From NCBI RefSeq assembly GCF_051020955.1, contig NC_135014.1, forward strand, positions 2,736,501 through 2,800,500: 64,000 nt of DNA, given 5' to 3'. The notes below the pieces were generated by a model, which worked only from the letters and a program-made list of their open reading frames with translations, searched no databases and was not told where the DNA came from. Position numbers and translations under genes: made by a program. Each line of letters opens with the position of its first letter. The first letter of the stretch is position 1. Of this stretch, positions 43,913 through 56,289 are shown piece by piece. This DNA comes from Megalopta genalis. Taxonomy: Eukaryota > Arthropoda > Insecta > Hymenoptera > Halictidae.

Positions 43913-44459
43913 CAAAACAATCCAAAGATTTCCAAGGAAAAATTGCGAGAAGAAGCTCCGAACTCCGAGCTCGCCAGGCTTCGGAAGACATTACCAAGCG
44001 ACCGAGCCCGGAGTGATTTCAAGTTCTACGGTTGCCGGGTCTAGCAAGGCCCAGTTGCTCGAGAACCCGCTGCGCGGAGGACTGCCACCGCTACTTCTAG
44101 CCTGCTCGGGCCTCCCCCCTTCCGCCGCCTCGCCCCTGTCCCGGAGCGAGCGCGTCGAGGTCCCACTCCACGGGGCCTCCTACGACCCTCCGCGAGAGTA
44201 GGACCGCTGGGAAGAAGAGGAAAGGTAGGTAGGTCTGAACCCAGGGGCCGACGACCACTACCGGACCCAACTCTAAAGCCCCCCACTCCGGCGCTACCTG
44301 CTCGGCCTCTCCGAGCCGCGATTATGCGGAGATTAAACTCGCCTCGTTGCTGCGCCGTAGAAGAGATTTGGTGCTGGCTCGCGTCTCCCGGGTCTCGAGG
44401 GTGCGAGATGCGTGGTATAATAACTCCTCGAGGTTACAGGGGCCACTGTCCCGAACTTT
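43913..44459. other. Unique CpG-rich sequence
   Basis: Short frames on both strands (44013-44201 plus, 44041-44286 minus), no recognised protein. Confidence 0.4.
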
Positions 44460-44785
44460 GTTTTCCAGTAAGCCACCGCCATCTTCGAACTCTCGGCGGC
44501 GCCGCTTTGTTCCCCGTTTAATTGAACGTAATTATTGTAATTATTGTAAATTAAGTAAATGATTGTTAATTAACTGGTAAACTATTCAAGTTTTCTTTAA
44601 CAATAAGGAACACTTCTTTGTTTAGTAAGCCACCGCCATTTTCGAACTCTCGGCGGCGCCGCTTTGTTCCCCGTTTAATTGAACGTAATTATTACAATTA
44701 TCGTAAACTAAATAAATAATCATTAATTAACTGTTAAGCTATTCAAGTTTCCTTTAATAATAAGAAACACTTTTTTTCTAGCTAA
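44460..44785 (+). repeat. ~163 bp tandem duplication
   Basis: TAAGCCACCGCCATCTTCGA ACTCTCGGCGGCGCCGCTTT at about 44467 recurs at about 44626, and both copies continue together through CCGTTTAATTGAACGTAATT and TCAAGTTTTCTTTAA. The GC-rich start is nearly unchanged while the AT-rich rest has diverged a little more. Confidence 0.9.
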
Positions 44786-45167
44786 ACGGTATCGACTGTC
44801 ACGAGACCCCGAAAATAGAAAACCAAAAATTGAAACATTTATGTCGATCTAACGAATTTCATTCTTTTCAAAATAATTTTCGACATTGCCTGATAAAGTG
44901 TTTTTTGTAACATCTGAGAAAAACAATGTAAGCAATTTGGCACGATTTTTAGAAAGTTATTCTGTCTTAGATACTCTCGCGAGACAGTTTCCCGTAAGTT
45001 GACTCACAAAAATGGTTATAGCTGAAAAAAGTGCAACGCGATGCAGCCAATTTTTTTAAGTGCAGCTAGATGAAACTATAAACTATGGCTCCGGTAAGTT
45101 TGAAAGCAGGCCTTCATAGGCTGTGTCTTGCTATTATGCGAATCTGCGGTCTAATCATAATGCATTT
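44786..45167. other. Unique AT-rich sequence
   Basis: No feature recognised. Confidence 0.4.
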
Positions 45168-45570
45168 TCTAATATTCTTACAGTTACGATCATTTTCTTA
45201 CAGCACTCAGTTACAATACAAGTGCGTAACGTCCACAGCATACTAAATAAATTGTTTACATAATGACCAGATCTGATTGGCCATTTTTCAACAGATATGA
45301 TAAATGTAATCTTTATTGAAATTCCTTTATGAGACTCGATCTTTATGCATACTCTGTGAAATTCCTAGAACTGAGAAGATGTCTCCTTTGGTATCTAAGT
45401 CTGTCTCGGTGAATCTGCAACTTTGGCAGCCGGGAAATCCACATAAACGTTCAAAGGACAATTTAAATTAGTCTAGAGAAAGCTTGAAGCAATCATCTAC
45501 GAGCTTCCTGGGTCCAAAAAGGAGCACCCAATTGACTGGACCACGAAAACTTTGAGGAAACCGTGAGTAA
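45168..45570 (+). repeat. Family M dispersed repeat, copy 3 (long)
   Basis: Left part (GTGCGTAACGTCCACAGCAT ACTAAATAAATTGTTTACAT) is repeated at about 45730-45800. Right part (45350-45565) matches copy 1 at 42255-42490. Confidence 0.75.
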
Positions 45571-45936
45571 AATAAAATTATCATTATTATAAATTTGCAA
45601 AAGTGAATTGAAAAAGCTATAAGACTATAAAATTGAAAAATGTTGAATTTATATTTCGATGTTAAAAGTGTATAAATACGAGTGTACAAATAAAAGTGTA
45701 GCCGAATGCACACACACACACATGTACACAAATGCATAACACCCACAGCACACTAAACAAATTGCTTAGACAACGATCCGATCTGCCATTTTTCAACAGA
45801 GAGCTACAAATATAAACATTCGTCCGCCTTCTGCCTAAATTCGAACTGAATTTATGGTTCGATTAATAAAAAGAGAAGACGTCGAAAATTTTTCGAAATT
45901 CTCTCTCTCATTCACGAACGGATTAAGGACGATTTC
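45571..45936. other. AT-rich sequence with family M fragment
   Basis: ATGCATAACACCCACAGCAC ACTAAACAAATTGCTTAGAC at about 45732-45772 is the family M fragment. A (CA)n run precedes it. The rest is unique. Confidence 0.55.
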
Positions 45937-46270
45937 CAGGGTGTTCCAAAAATGTCTCGCGATCCAAAAGTAGCGGGTTCTTTGAGTCATTCGAAGTAAC
46001 TTTTTCCTTTACAAAAATGTTCTCCGAGGCACCGTTAACGAGTTATCAACGAAAAACAGTGACCAATGAGAGGCGAGCTCGGCTGGCGCGAGGCGACCGA
46101 GCCAATGAGCGGAACTGGGCCGCCTCGCGTCAGCCGTACTCGATTCTTATTGGCCACTGTTTTTCGTTAATAACTCGGTAACGGCGCCTCGGAGAAAATT
46201 TTTGTGAAGGAAGAAGTTGCTTCGAATGACCCGAGGAACCCGCCATTTCCGGATTGCGAGACATTTTTGC
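45937..46270 (-). mobile_element. Palindromic MITE, family A, copy A5
   Basis: Left CAGGGTGTTCCAAAAATGTC; right GCGAGACATTTTTGC, with the right tip lost. The central core is shorter than in A1-A3. Orientation assigned tentatively from the core. Confidence 0.8.
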
Positions 46271-47454
46271 AACGAACCCGAAACACTCTCCGCATACGGT
46301 TCCAGCTATCGCCTATTTGCGGCGAAGAAAAAGACGGATTAATAATACAGGACACGATGGGTTGGTTGGTTCGTTGGTTCGTTGGGTCGGAAACACGCGG
46401 AAGATTATACGGTTGACATGTGGCCCGCGCGGATTGATCGAGGCAGCCTCGCCGTGCACACAGAGCGTTTAAGTAAGTAGGTTCTCGTCGCAGGGATCAG
46501 CCGGCAAGGAGGTTACTCCGAAGGGCAGAGCACGGTTGATTAACGAGCGCATGCTCGAAACGTGTGAGAACCCGAATTTCGAGGACGCGTCGGCCCTCCC
46601 AGCGTGGCCGTCGGTGCACCTGTCGCGTGTGAGATTTTAAGAGCGTGTCTCTCGCATCGAGTCAGCCGCCGAAACCCTTCACCGAACAATCTCTGCTCGG
46701 CCGCGTCGGCCGAACGATGCATCAACCGCGCTAACTGCATCGACGTCATTCACCAAAATCGCCGGGCTACGACGCAGCTACGAAATTTCGATGCATCGCT
46801 TCGCGGCGGAACCGCCGAGATCTAAACGCGACTTATGTGCACATTGTTTCGTGACAATGGCAAGATTGCGTTTGTTTAACGCTGGAACGTTGTTATATAT
46901 TGTGATATATTTTATGTATTGTTTTATAGCAACGATATGATTGGGTTTATTCGAATTTTCTACGATTTTTAGTGTAATATTTTCTCGAATGACTTTTTAT
47001 AACAACGACAAGGTCGGATTTATTCGAACTCTCTACGATTTTTATTGTAATATTTTCTTCACCGAAGACGTTCGTGTAAAGATTTCCGACAAAAATATAT
47101 TTCTAGTGTCAGGAATTGTAAAATAAAAGGCCGGAGATCAGTCGTTTTGATTTCGATAACGAAGTCCTTTTCTTCGTCGTTTTTTAAATATCGATGTTTA
47201 AAAAATAATATAACAATATTCTTAAATTCTTGCGAAAGTTTAATACGCTTGTATTTCACCTAATCGTTGTCAGTTCTGCCATATATAAATGCATAAAATC
47301 TGATAATATAGTATAACACAGTGATTCGATAGTTCATTTCATTATCACACAGATTAATTATCCCAGAGAACGTTGTCATGAAACGTGATTTAAATTTTCG
47401 CTTTCACGATTGCACTTGCATTTTTCTTCTTCGGTGATCGAAACCGATTGAAAT
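46271..47454. other. Unique sequence, no gene recognised
   Basis: CpG-rich to about 46830, AT-rich after. Frames on both strands lack recognisable domains. A (TTGGTTCG)-like echo occurs near 46362-46388. Confidence 0.45.
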
Positions 47455-47574
47455 CTTCAATATTTTCAATTACACGGGGGAATCAAATAAAAATCATTGA
47501 ATTCAGGATATTCGTGGATTTCATAGTTTATCGATAAAAGTAGGAATTCAGATAATTAATATCATAATTATGGA

Positions 47575-47629
<55 letters not shown>

Positions 47630-48440
47630 TCCTGATTTCAATATTATTATCTCTTCAACAACGAATAGCTCGATGAAGCTCTAAATCGTCAGCAAAGGAA
47701 GAATATCAAGGTTAAATTTTCAATATTTTCAATTGCACAGGAATCAAATAAAAATCATTGAATTCAGGATATTCGTGTCCTCGATATCATCGATGACCAA
47801 TTGACTTCGATGTACAAGTTGGATTTCATAGTTCATCGATAACAGTAGGAATTCAAATAATTAATATCATAACTATGCAGGTAATTGTTCACCTGATTTC
47901 AATATTATTATCTCTTCAACAACGAATAGCTCGATGAAGCTCTGAATCGTCAGCAAAGGAAGAATATCAAGGTTAAATTTTCAATATTTTCAATTGCACA
48001 GGAATCAAATAAAAATCATTGAATTCAGGATATTCATGGATTTCATAGTTTATCGATAAAAGTAGGAGTTCAGATAATTAATATCATAATTATGGATAAT
48101 TATTCTCCTGATTTCAATATTATTATCTCTTCAACAACGAATAGCTCGATGAAGCTCTAAATCGTCAGCAAAGGAAGAATATCAAGGTTAAATTTTCAAT
48201 ATTTTCAATTGCACAGGAATCAAATAAAAATCATTGAATTCAGGATATTCGTGTCTTCGATATCATCGATGATCAATTGACTTCGATGTACAACAAGTTT
48301 GGATTTCATAGTTCATCGATAAAAGAAGGAATTGACATAATTAATATCATAATTATGAAGGTATAACTATTCTCCTGATTTCAATATTATTATCTCTTCA
48401 ACATCGAATAGCTCGATAAAGCTCTAAATCGCCAGCGAAG
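47455..48440 (+). repeat. ~215-260 bp tandem array, 4 copies
   Basis: TCAATATTTTCAATTGCACA begins copies at about 47457, 47717, 47978 and 48194. Each continues GGAATCAAATAAAAATCATT, GAATTCAGGATATTCGTG and CGAATAGCTCGATGAAGCTC. Some copies have an extra TCGATATCATCGATGACCAA segment, which explains the unequal lengths. A (TA)n run at 47580-47627 expands the first copy. Confidence 0.9.
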
Positions 48441-48850
48441 CAAAAATATCAATAAATAACAGCATTAACGAAGATCCGAGGAGACCGACAACGTGGACGC
48501 AGTATCGAAATAATTAAACAAAAGCTCGCAATGGACGCAGCAGGACGCGATCCTAGTATTCCACGGAGCGGCCGTAAACCGCGAAGAGGCCCTGCTAATT
48601 GCAAGATCGTAGCTTCGTCCTGAAAAGCGTCTCTCTCGCCCGAAGAAATCCCTCCAGTCGGGCTGAAATAAAAGTCCCATAAATATCCATTAAGAAGAGG
48701 ACAGATTTCCCGGTATTCCCTGAACGGTCGGGCGCCGTAAACGCGGGGATCCCCGGGGTCCGCCGGGGTCCGCGAAGAAGGTGCAAATCGGACGAGTCGG
48801 CGTGCGCGTTTAGGAACACGTAAACGGAACCATATGACGGGGCCCGGGGC

Positions 48851-48896
<46 letters not shown>

Positions 48897-49794
48897 GGCA
48901 GCTCGTTCCAGCAACGAGGACTCGTCCCGCCGCAAAAATCCACGGGAGTACAGTTAACTGGAAGGCCCTGTTGCGCCGTGGAAATCGTATCTCGCGCGAC
49001 GGGGCCCGATTACAATAAATCCGCGGGCAGATAGAGACTTCAGGCCGGACGGAGGGGGGAGTGGGGCCCGTCGCGTCGACGATATTCCCGGTCGAGGACC
49101 GTGTAATCGTTCCGAGAGAGACGCGTAAGACCGACGCGGCCCGAACGGAGACGCCGGGGCCCGGTGCACGAGGAAGCGCTTCTACCCTTCGCCTTTCGTT
49201 TCAGGCCCCGAGAGCCGCTGCGCCACGCCACGCCGCGCCGGAGAAAGGCCCGGGGAAGGAGGAAGAGGGCCCGCTGTTTGCGGTGAAATTCAAATCTACG
49301 CCGAGAGATCTGCCGTGCACGCCCGCGGCCGAAACCGGTTTCCCGCTGGCCCCGTCCGGGGGCCCGGTTACTACGCTCCGTTCGCGCTAACTGCGGCGCC
49401 GATAAGGCAGGCCACGATCGGAGGGGCCCATCGGACTTCTCGCACATGCAGCACGATCTGGCGACCGGGACCGAGAGGCTGCGGCCCTTCGGATACGTTA
49501 CCGATCCTCGAATAGGGCCCGCGAGCGGGCCCTGTAACGCGACGCGTTACCGATCAGACCGAGGATCGACCGCGAACGTATCCCTTGGTAATCGCGAGAG
49601 GAGATCGAGTGATCGATTGGGCGGCAGAATGGGTTACCTTTCAGCCGAGGATTCGGGGATCTTCTGCGCTATCGAGACGGTTGTGAGCACTTTGACCTTT
49701 TGCGCTATGATTCTTTTTTTGCGACCGCGTTGTTCAGCGTTTCTTCGTTCTTTAGGATGTTTGTTCGTTTGCGACAGTTTTTGTTTCTCTTAAA
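48441..49794. other. Unique CpG-rich sequence with (CT)n
   Basis: A (CT)n run lies at 48857-48894. Long frames on both strands (for example 49040-49447 minus, 49446-49793 plus) are unsupported by any recognised motif. Confidence 0.45.
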
Positions 49795-50043
49795 TTCTTC
49801 CTAATTGACGCTCGGATTGGGCACAAAAATGGACAGTTTGGGAAAGCAGATACGATTACAGTAATGTCTCCCTTACTGACGCTCAGATTGTCCACTAAAT
49901 AGGACAATTTGGGAAGAGGAGATACGATTAATTCGGGTCTCGCGGCTCAGTTTTATAATTGTGGACACTTTATAACTATAAAAATAAACCTCGAGACTCG
50001 AATAATCGTATCTCCTCTTCGCAAATTGTCTATTTTTGTGTAT
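49795..50043. mobile_element. Family B MITE fragments, copy B10
   Basis: A partial left arm (ATTCTTCCTAATTGACGCTC, GGACAGTTTGGGAAAGCAGA) is broken at about 49857 by a second copy starting CAGTAATGTCTCCCTTACTG with a full core. The right end of the second copy is lost after AAATTGTCTATTTTTGTG. Confidence 0.7.
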
Positions 50044-50602
50044 TTTTACACTACGACGATAGAACGATCGAATTACGCGATTTATATTTTTATTTATATT
50101 AATAAGTAAAATAATATTAATAGTTTATATTAATTTATACATATATTAACTAATAACATTATTATATTTAATGCATCATGGATCTGGCTTGTTGTTATGT
50201 TTAAACTCAGAATTCTGATCTACAATATTTCAATATTGCATCATTGCATTTTATGCATGTATAATTGAATGTTGCGACTCATGCAACAATTACATTTTCA
50301 ACAGTATTTAAACATAAATATATATATAATATAAATAAACAGGTTCGATGATGTGAACATTATTTTGGAACCTGACACAACAATTATTAATAGCGAGTAA
50401 CCAGTAAATGATTTGTGATTTTACGCAATCAAAGTATTTCAATATTCATGTTTCACGTTTTAATATCGTTTTATCAGTTACCTCGTCGCGTCCACTTATA
50501 TCGTACTGTAATTCGAAATACGTGTCTTCCATTTATTCTTGTTCCGGAAAATTTACCGATACGAATGATATCAAAAAAAAAAGAAGAATATCTTCAACAG
50601 TA
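50044..50602. other. AT-rich unique sequence
   Basis: No recognised gene. Confidence 0.4.
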
Positions 50603-50634
50603 CGATCTGAGCATCAATTAAGAAGAATTTACTG
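50603..50634. mobile_element. Family B MITE end fragment, copy B11
   Basis: GATCTGAGCATCAATTAAGA then AGAATTTACTG and TA: only the right terminal piece remains. Confidence 0.6.
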
Positions 50635-50721
50635 TACTCTTGTTTCGACGCTTTCGCATGGCAGGCACAAAGGAATTCCTTCCTGAAGCGTATCTCCGCA
50701 CATCATTTCCTCGTAGAAATA

Positions 50722-51091
50722 CAGGGTGAAATGTCTCGTAATACGGAAATGGGGGGGTCCTGAAGTCATTTGAAGTAAATTTTTCCTTAGCGAAAATGCA
50801 ATCCGCGGCTTTGTTTACGAGTTATTAACAAAAAACACTGACCAATCGGGAAGCGAGTGCGGCCGGCGCTCCGCCCTTGAGACCAATGCCGCGTCGCATC
50901 GACTGTATGACGCAGCGGCAGTGGTCGCGAGGGCGGGGCGTCAGCCGTACGCAATCTCTCATTGGTCACTGTTTTTCGTCGATAACTCGTAAACGGGGCC
51001 GCGGATCGCATTTTCGCTCAGGAAAAAGTTGCTTCAAATGACCTCAGGATCCCCCCATTTCCAGATTGCGATACATTTTTGGGACATCCTG
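50722..51091. mobile_element. Palindromic MITE, family A subtype II, copy A6
   Basis: TA, then CAGGGTGAAATGTCTCGTAA; right end ATTGCGATACATTTTTGGGA CATCCTG, then TA. The core (GCCGGCGCTCCGCCCTTGAG, GTGGTCGCGAGGGCGGGGCG) matches A4. Both ends and both TA copies are preserved, though the left end lacks the CCCAAAA part. Confidence 0.85.
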
Positions 51092-52254
51092 TATATACAT
51101 CTCGAATTATGATTCTACCGATCTAATAATAATCACAATCACATAACAATCCAATCACGATCAACGCCACGATCAAAGCGCTACGTGCCAAAGTTCGAGC
51201 CACCTTCGTCTCTACATCGAATTCACAGCGTTTCGCAAAAGCGAGTTCTCCTCTGCGTTCGCCATACGCGACGTCGAATCATCGTCTACGCCCGTGAAAT
51301 TAACCGCGGCGGGTTAACCGGAGGGTAATTTCCGACGAATCTATCAGGCGGAAAAAGGAAGGAAGGAAGCGACGCGACGCGCCGCGACGAATAAATCGCG
51401 CGGCTATCCGTCTCCGGTAGAACAAATCCCGGCGAGCCAAAAATCTCATCTTGCCCACTAATCATTCGGGAACCGTTTGCTGTATAACCGAGGCCACGGA
51501 CGGCCTCGGTAAATCAAAAAAAGAACGGAGAAAAACAGCCGGAATGAAACGGTATTGTCTACCTGTCCCGGGGGTCACCGGCACGGCGGCCGGGCAAAGT
51601 GATCGGCCGGCAATTAGAGGATCGGATCGAGGAGGGCCCCGATTATTTATGGCGGCGCGATAAATCCTGCTGGAATCGCGAAGACGCGGCCGATATAAAA
51701 TACCGCGGTACGATCCATAATCCTTCCAGAAGCAATAATCGCTGGTGACACGGAGGAAGCCGGCCGCGGCTTCGGCCTCGGCTCTTGCCGAGCGCGGGCG
51801 AGCGAGCCGCGCGCGCGCGCGCACACGCGTTCACACATACACACACGCACACGCTCTCTTCCACGGCGCTTTTCTTTCTCTCGCCTCGGAGAGCGTTCAC
51901 GGAGTGTTAATAAAATACAGACATCGAGCGCGGCCGAGCCATGCGGCACGATTTAACCTTCGATTAAGGGAGTCAAGCTAGTCGTGACTCACCGTAATGA
52001 GTCGGGGCCCCGGGTGCACACAGGGGAACCGGCGCACACGGACAGGTAAATCGAACACCGAGAGATGATTGCCGAGAGATGCACGCCTCCGACGAATCGG
52101 CCCGCGAAATTAAAATCCCGCGGACACGATAAACTGCGCACGGCGCTCCTTAAATTGTCCGCGAAGGGGTTGCTGCGGTTTCACGAAGCATTTCGCCGAT
52201 TTCACGCGTCGCGTTCCGTATGGCGCGACCGCGGATTTTTGTGCGATTTTTCTT
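51092..52254. other. Unique CpG-rich sequence
   Basis: Overlapping frames on both strands over 51450-51980, none recognised. A CG/CA dinucleotide patch lies at about 51808-51855. Confidence 0.4.
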
Positions 52255-52680
52255 GGTTCTTTGCGTTTATTTTCGACGCGCTTTCGCTCGTCTATCGCAT
52301 CGTTTTAATTAGTTGATTTTTGTTTTTATTTTAACCCTTTGCTATCGAGTGGCGACTCCGAGGCGCCACTAGGAGTTGGTGTACTATTGCTATTTTTAAT
52401 GGATTTTTGTGTTTATCTTCGACACGCTTTCGCTCGTATATCTCATCGTTTTATCTAGTTGATTTTTGTTTTTATTTTAACCCTTTGCTATCGAGTGGCG
52501 TCTCCGATGCGTCACTAGGAGTTGGTGTACTATTGCTATTTTTAATGGATTTTTGTGTTTATCTTCGACACGCTTTCGCTCGTATATCTCATCGTTTTAA
52601 CTAGTTGATTTTTGTTTTTATTTTAACCCTTTGCTATCGAGTGGCGACTCTGAGGCGTCATTAAAAATTGGTGTACTATT
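52255..52680 (+). repeat. 146 bp tandem repeat, about 2.8 copies
   Basis: TTAACCCTTTGCTATCGAGT recurs at 52331, 52477 and 52623. Each is preceded by CGACACGCTTTCGCTCGTAT and GTTGATTTTTGTTTTTATT. The units are almost identical, so amplification is recent. The repeat spans what looks like a piggyBac-type end plus its flank. Confidence 0.9.
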
Positions 52681-52878
52681 TTTCTAAATCATTGTAAGAG
52701 CGTCATACTCGTTTATATTGAGAAAAGAAACTGTTAAAATTGCATTGTACTTGCTAGTAGGCTGAATTTCATAAATAAATCGCATAAATCGCAATTAATT
52801 ATGTAAAATAGAAATACTGTAGATCAGAAATCGTGTCTTGGATTTCGAATTTAAATAGCTTCGACTGTAAAGGGTTAA
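52331..52878. mobile_element. Possible piggyBac-like MITE with amplified end
   Basis: The left reads TTAACCCTTTGCTATCGAGT; at 52861-52878 the right reads TCGACTGTAAAGGGTTAA, whose inverse starts TTAACCCTTTACAGTCGA. TTAA is present on both sides. Three left-end copies exist because of the 146 bp tandem repeat. Confidence 0.45.
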
Positions 52879-53119
52879 TTCAATTAGTTAGTATAATTTT
52901 AATTAATTTAACGAACGAGATTATCGAAATGACATTCGTATAATAAAAATATGTAATATCGTTTGCACTAATTTGTTTCATATGTTACGGTCTGTCCGAC
53001 GAAATTTAGTAAAATTTATGTCATTGTGTGACACGCTATAGAAAAATTATGAACATAATACAATGTAGAAAATGCTGTAAAACGGTATTAGTTATATATA
53101 TGACAGAATTTATATTTAC
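52879..53119. other. AT-rich spacer
   Basis: No feature recognised. Confidence 0.4.
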
Positions 53120-53475
53120 TGGTTAAAAAACAAATATAATATAAGTAAAAATATATGTCATGAAAATAGCATAAAAAGCATGAAAATCTAGGAAACAATG
53201 TAACAAACATAAGTAAAAATATACCATAAAAATGGTATAAAAAGCAAATGTTTCTTCTAGCAAACAATACAAACAAATATAAGTAAAAATATGCCATAAA
53301 AATAGCATAAAACGCAAATGTTTCTTCTAGCAAACAATCTAACAAATATAAGTACAAATATGCCATAAAAATAGCATAAAAATCACATATTTCTTCTAGC
53401 AAACAATCTAACAAATATAAGTATAACTATACCATAAAAATAGCATAAAAATCAGATGTTTCTTCTAGCATAATT
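53120..53475 (+). repeat. ~66 bp tandem array, about 5 copies
   Basis: AAATATAAGTAAAAATATGC, CATAAAAATAGCATAAAA and GTTTCTTCTAGCAAACAAT recur at about 66 bp spacing. The length is a multiple of three in most units, which keeps one minus frame open (residues FYAIFMAYFYLYL); it is not judged a gene. Confidence 0.85.
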
Positions 53476-54126
53476 TCTCACTTTAGCACTGAAGATCAAT
53501 CACTTAATTAATTAATTTCGTCGCACTCCCAACGAAATCCAGAAGCTTGTTACGCCAGCACGAAAACCAGATTTGCATTCTGCTTTCGGCACGCTTTTCG
53601 AAGGCGCTTCTTCGAGCGCTAATTGCGACCCAGTTGGTCGTTAGAGTCACTTTCATCGGGCTTTAATCGCAGAGCACACGATGGTCCCATTGAATCGTTC
53701 GCCGCGAGACGAACGAGTCCCGCAACGCTGTTCCCGTTTCCGGGTAAAAGTCCGCGGAAATGAACGGCGGGCCGCGGCCAATAGGCATTATTTTATCGCG
53801 GGCAGGCCACTAGGCAAACGCCGGTGTTAAATCTGCACTCATTAATTCGCGGCGGAACCCTTGGCCGGCTCTCTCCGCTTAATTACTCCGCGGAGGACCC
53901 CGCGTTAGTCCTCTTCGAGAGGATCTTGGGAATCCTTTAACGACCGTCGAAGGCCACGGGCCTCGTCCCGGCCGTTGCCACGGACTTTAGATCGCAGCCG
54001 AGGCCCCGCCGAGTTAGGGACTGATGCGGCGAATGCACTTATGCGACCGATATCGACCTTACACTCGATCTTATGCACCTTTCCCCAAAAGAAATTGACG
54101 ATATTCGAATCGTCGTAACTTCGCGA
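53476..54126. other. Unique CpG-rich sequence
   Basis: No recognised gene. Confidence 0.45.
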
Positions 54127-54840
54127 GAAAAAATCGCTAGGCTACCCAATTAGGCTCGTTTTAAAGCTCGAAGTCTCAGCTTTCGTGCCACATACTTTGA
54201 TTTTGAAACAAAAATTTATTCACTTTTGCCAGCGAGTAAGAATGAGCCGCTGATTTTTCGTAAACCTCGCGACTGTATTTCAACTTCGAACGCCTCTACG
54301 GACATGAGCAAATTTTTCCGTCGATTGAAACTACCGCGAGCGTAAAGATCGAAGTCTCCTCTTTATAACGATCTATTAAAAGTTCACCTACGATTTTTTC
54401 CCGCAGACCCGTCGCGCTTCGAGCAAGCAGCGCGCCGGCACGCCGCGAGGACGATTAGAATCGACGAGAGGTTTTCCGCGCAGAAAAAATCGCAAGGCTG
54501 CCCAATTAGGCTCGTTTTAAAGCTCGAAGTCCCAGCTTTCGCGCCACATACTTCGATTTCGAAACAAAAATTTATTCATCTTTTCTAGGGAGTAAGAACG
54601 AGCCGCTGATTTTTCGTAAACCTCGCGACTGTATTTGAACTTCGAACGCCTCCACGGACGTAAGCAAATTTTTCCGGCGATCGAAACTACCGCGAACGTG
54701 AAGATCGAAGTCTCCTCTTTCCAACGATCTATTAAAATTTCACCTACGATCTTTTCCCGCAGACTTGTCGCGCTTCGAGCGAGAAGCACGCCGGCACGCC
54801 GCGAGGAGCATTAGAATCGACGAGAGGTCCTCCGCGCAGA
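54127..54840 (+). repeat. 357 bp tandem duplication (family F)
   Basis: AAAAAATCGCTAGGCTACCC AATTAGGCTCGTTTTAAAGC at 54127 recurs at 54484 with a few changes, and the match continues to the end of each unit (GAATCGACGAGAGGTYYTCC GCGCAGAAAA). The first ~90 bp of each unit align with the reverse complement of the family G unit. Confidence 0.92.
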
Positions 54841-55464
54841 AAAATTCGGAATAATCGTGAACACAGCGTGTCAAAACCGTAGAAACGCGAATATTGCGAG
54901 CTGTTCAGAGAGGTTGTTCGCGGGGCAAAGTGTACGACAGAAGACTTCTTCTGGCGCGGCATCCGGAATCTCGCGCAAAGCAAATCGGAGGTGTCGAAAC
55001 AGTCGTAAAATCGGCATCGACGTTTGTAAAACCGGGCCGTCTGCTTTACATAAGTACAGCCGACTCGTAAACGCGGCGGCGACTTGTAAAACCGACCGTA
55101 AAGTTCGGAAACGTCTTCCTCCGGGATTGACGACAGCCAGAAATACATATACAGATAATACATGTACATATGTATATATGACACCGGTAGCGATCGCGTT
55201 AATTTACGGCGCGTCCGAAGCGTCGCTTTCTCTTCTGCGCCCGGTCCGGAGAGGAGGCGAGCGACTATTCATCGACAGGTCTACGAAAACAGAAAGGGAA
55301 CAACTGGATAATCGGCGGCCGGGATTAATAAACGAGCGTGTTTGCAAAGACGGTCGATAGGGATCGTGCTCGAGCAAGAATTTCTCGATTATCAACCTCG
55401 TTACAAGCCGGATAAGCGGCCGGAGATAATCGAGGCGACAAAGTTGCTCGCCGGAGAGCGAGAA
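54841..55464. other. Unique sequence, no gene recognised
   Basis: GC-moderate. The frames at 54857-55360 plus and 54744-55184 minus overlap and have no known domain. Confidence 0.45.
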
Positions 55465-55476
55465 AGACAGAGTGAC

Positions 55477-55526
<50 letters not shown>

Positions 55527-55531
55527 GGAGC
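55465..55531 (+). repeat. (GA)n run
   Basis: GAGAGACAGAGAGAGAGAGA and similar, about 65 bp. Confidence 0.9.
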
Positions 55532-56289
55532 ACGTTAATTAGTCACGCCTCCGATTGGGCGTCCCGTCGATGACAGAAATTGCTCGTTGCGCGGCCGCGC
55601 GCGGAATATGCGTGATACGATTAGCGTAATCGTCGCCGATTACGTTCCGGCGGGCCGAGACGGCCCGTAAAAACTCTTTTAATTCCCACGGCGTGGACAC
55701 CGTTAGCGAAATCCCGCCGACTCGTTTCCGGCTCGGCCGTTGGTGCGCGCCGATTACGCGCGCAAACAAGAAACTAACGCGGCAAAGAAGAGAAAAACCG
55801 TCCCGCTGTCGGACGACGGTCGCCGGCGTCGGATATTTCAATTAGTTTGCCGGTAATTAGGTGCACGAGAGAGAGGCGGTCGCGATCGCTCGATATCGCA
55901 ACGTCTCGTACGCGCCGCGAACGATTTCTCTGATAAATCGACGCACTTCGAATATTTAACGTGGCCGCACGCGCGCGCGCGCTCGCTTGCAACGAGCATT
56001 CCATTAGCCGATGCACATTACCCTCGGCCATGAGATCGCCGCGAATCATTATTAAAATTCGGCCCCCGTCGAATAGGCGGTCTTATTATATATATCTTGT
56101 ATTTATTCGCCATATTTTGTTATTACCGCCTCCGGCGAAAAGGATTCGTTCAGCTTCTAAAACGCGATAACTCTTCTCGAATTGGTCTCTTTTGACTTGA
56201 ATCTTTTTTTTTGATGTTTTATTCGAGTCTCGCGACTCGTTTTTATAGTTGCAACGTATTTATAGTGTACAACATTTGATATTATATTA
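55532..56289. other. Unique sequence with family B fragment
   Basis: CpG-rich to about 56060. A short family B-like core piece (ATTCGAGTCTCGCGACTCGT TTTTATAGTT) is at about 56221-56250. Confidence 0.45.
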
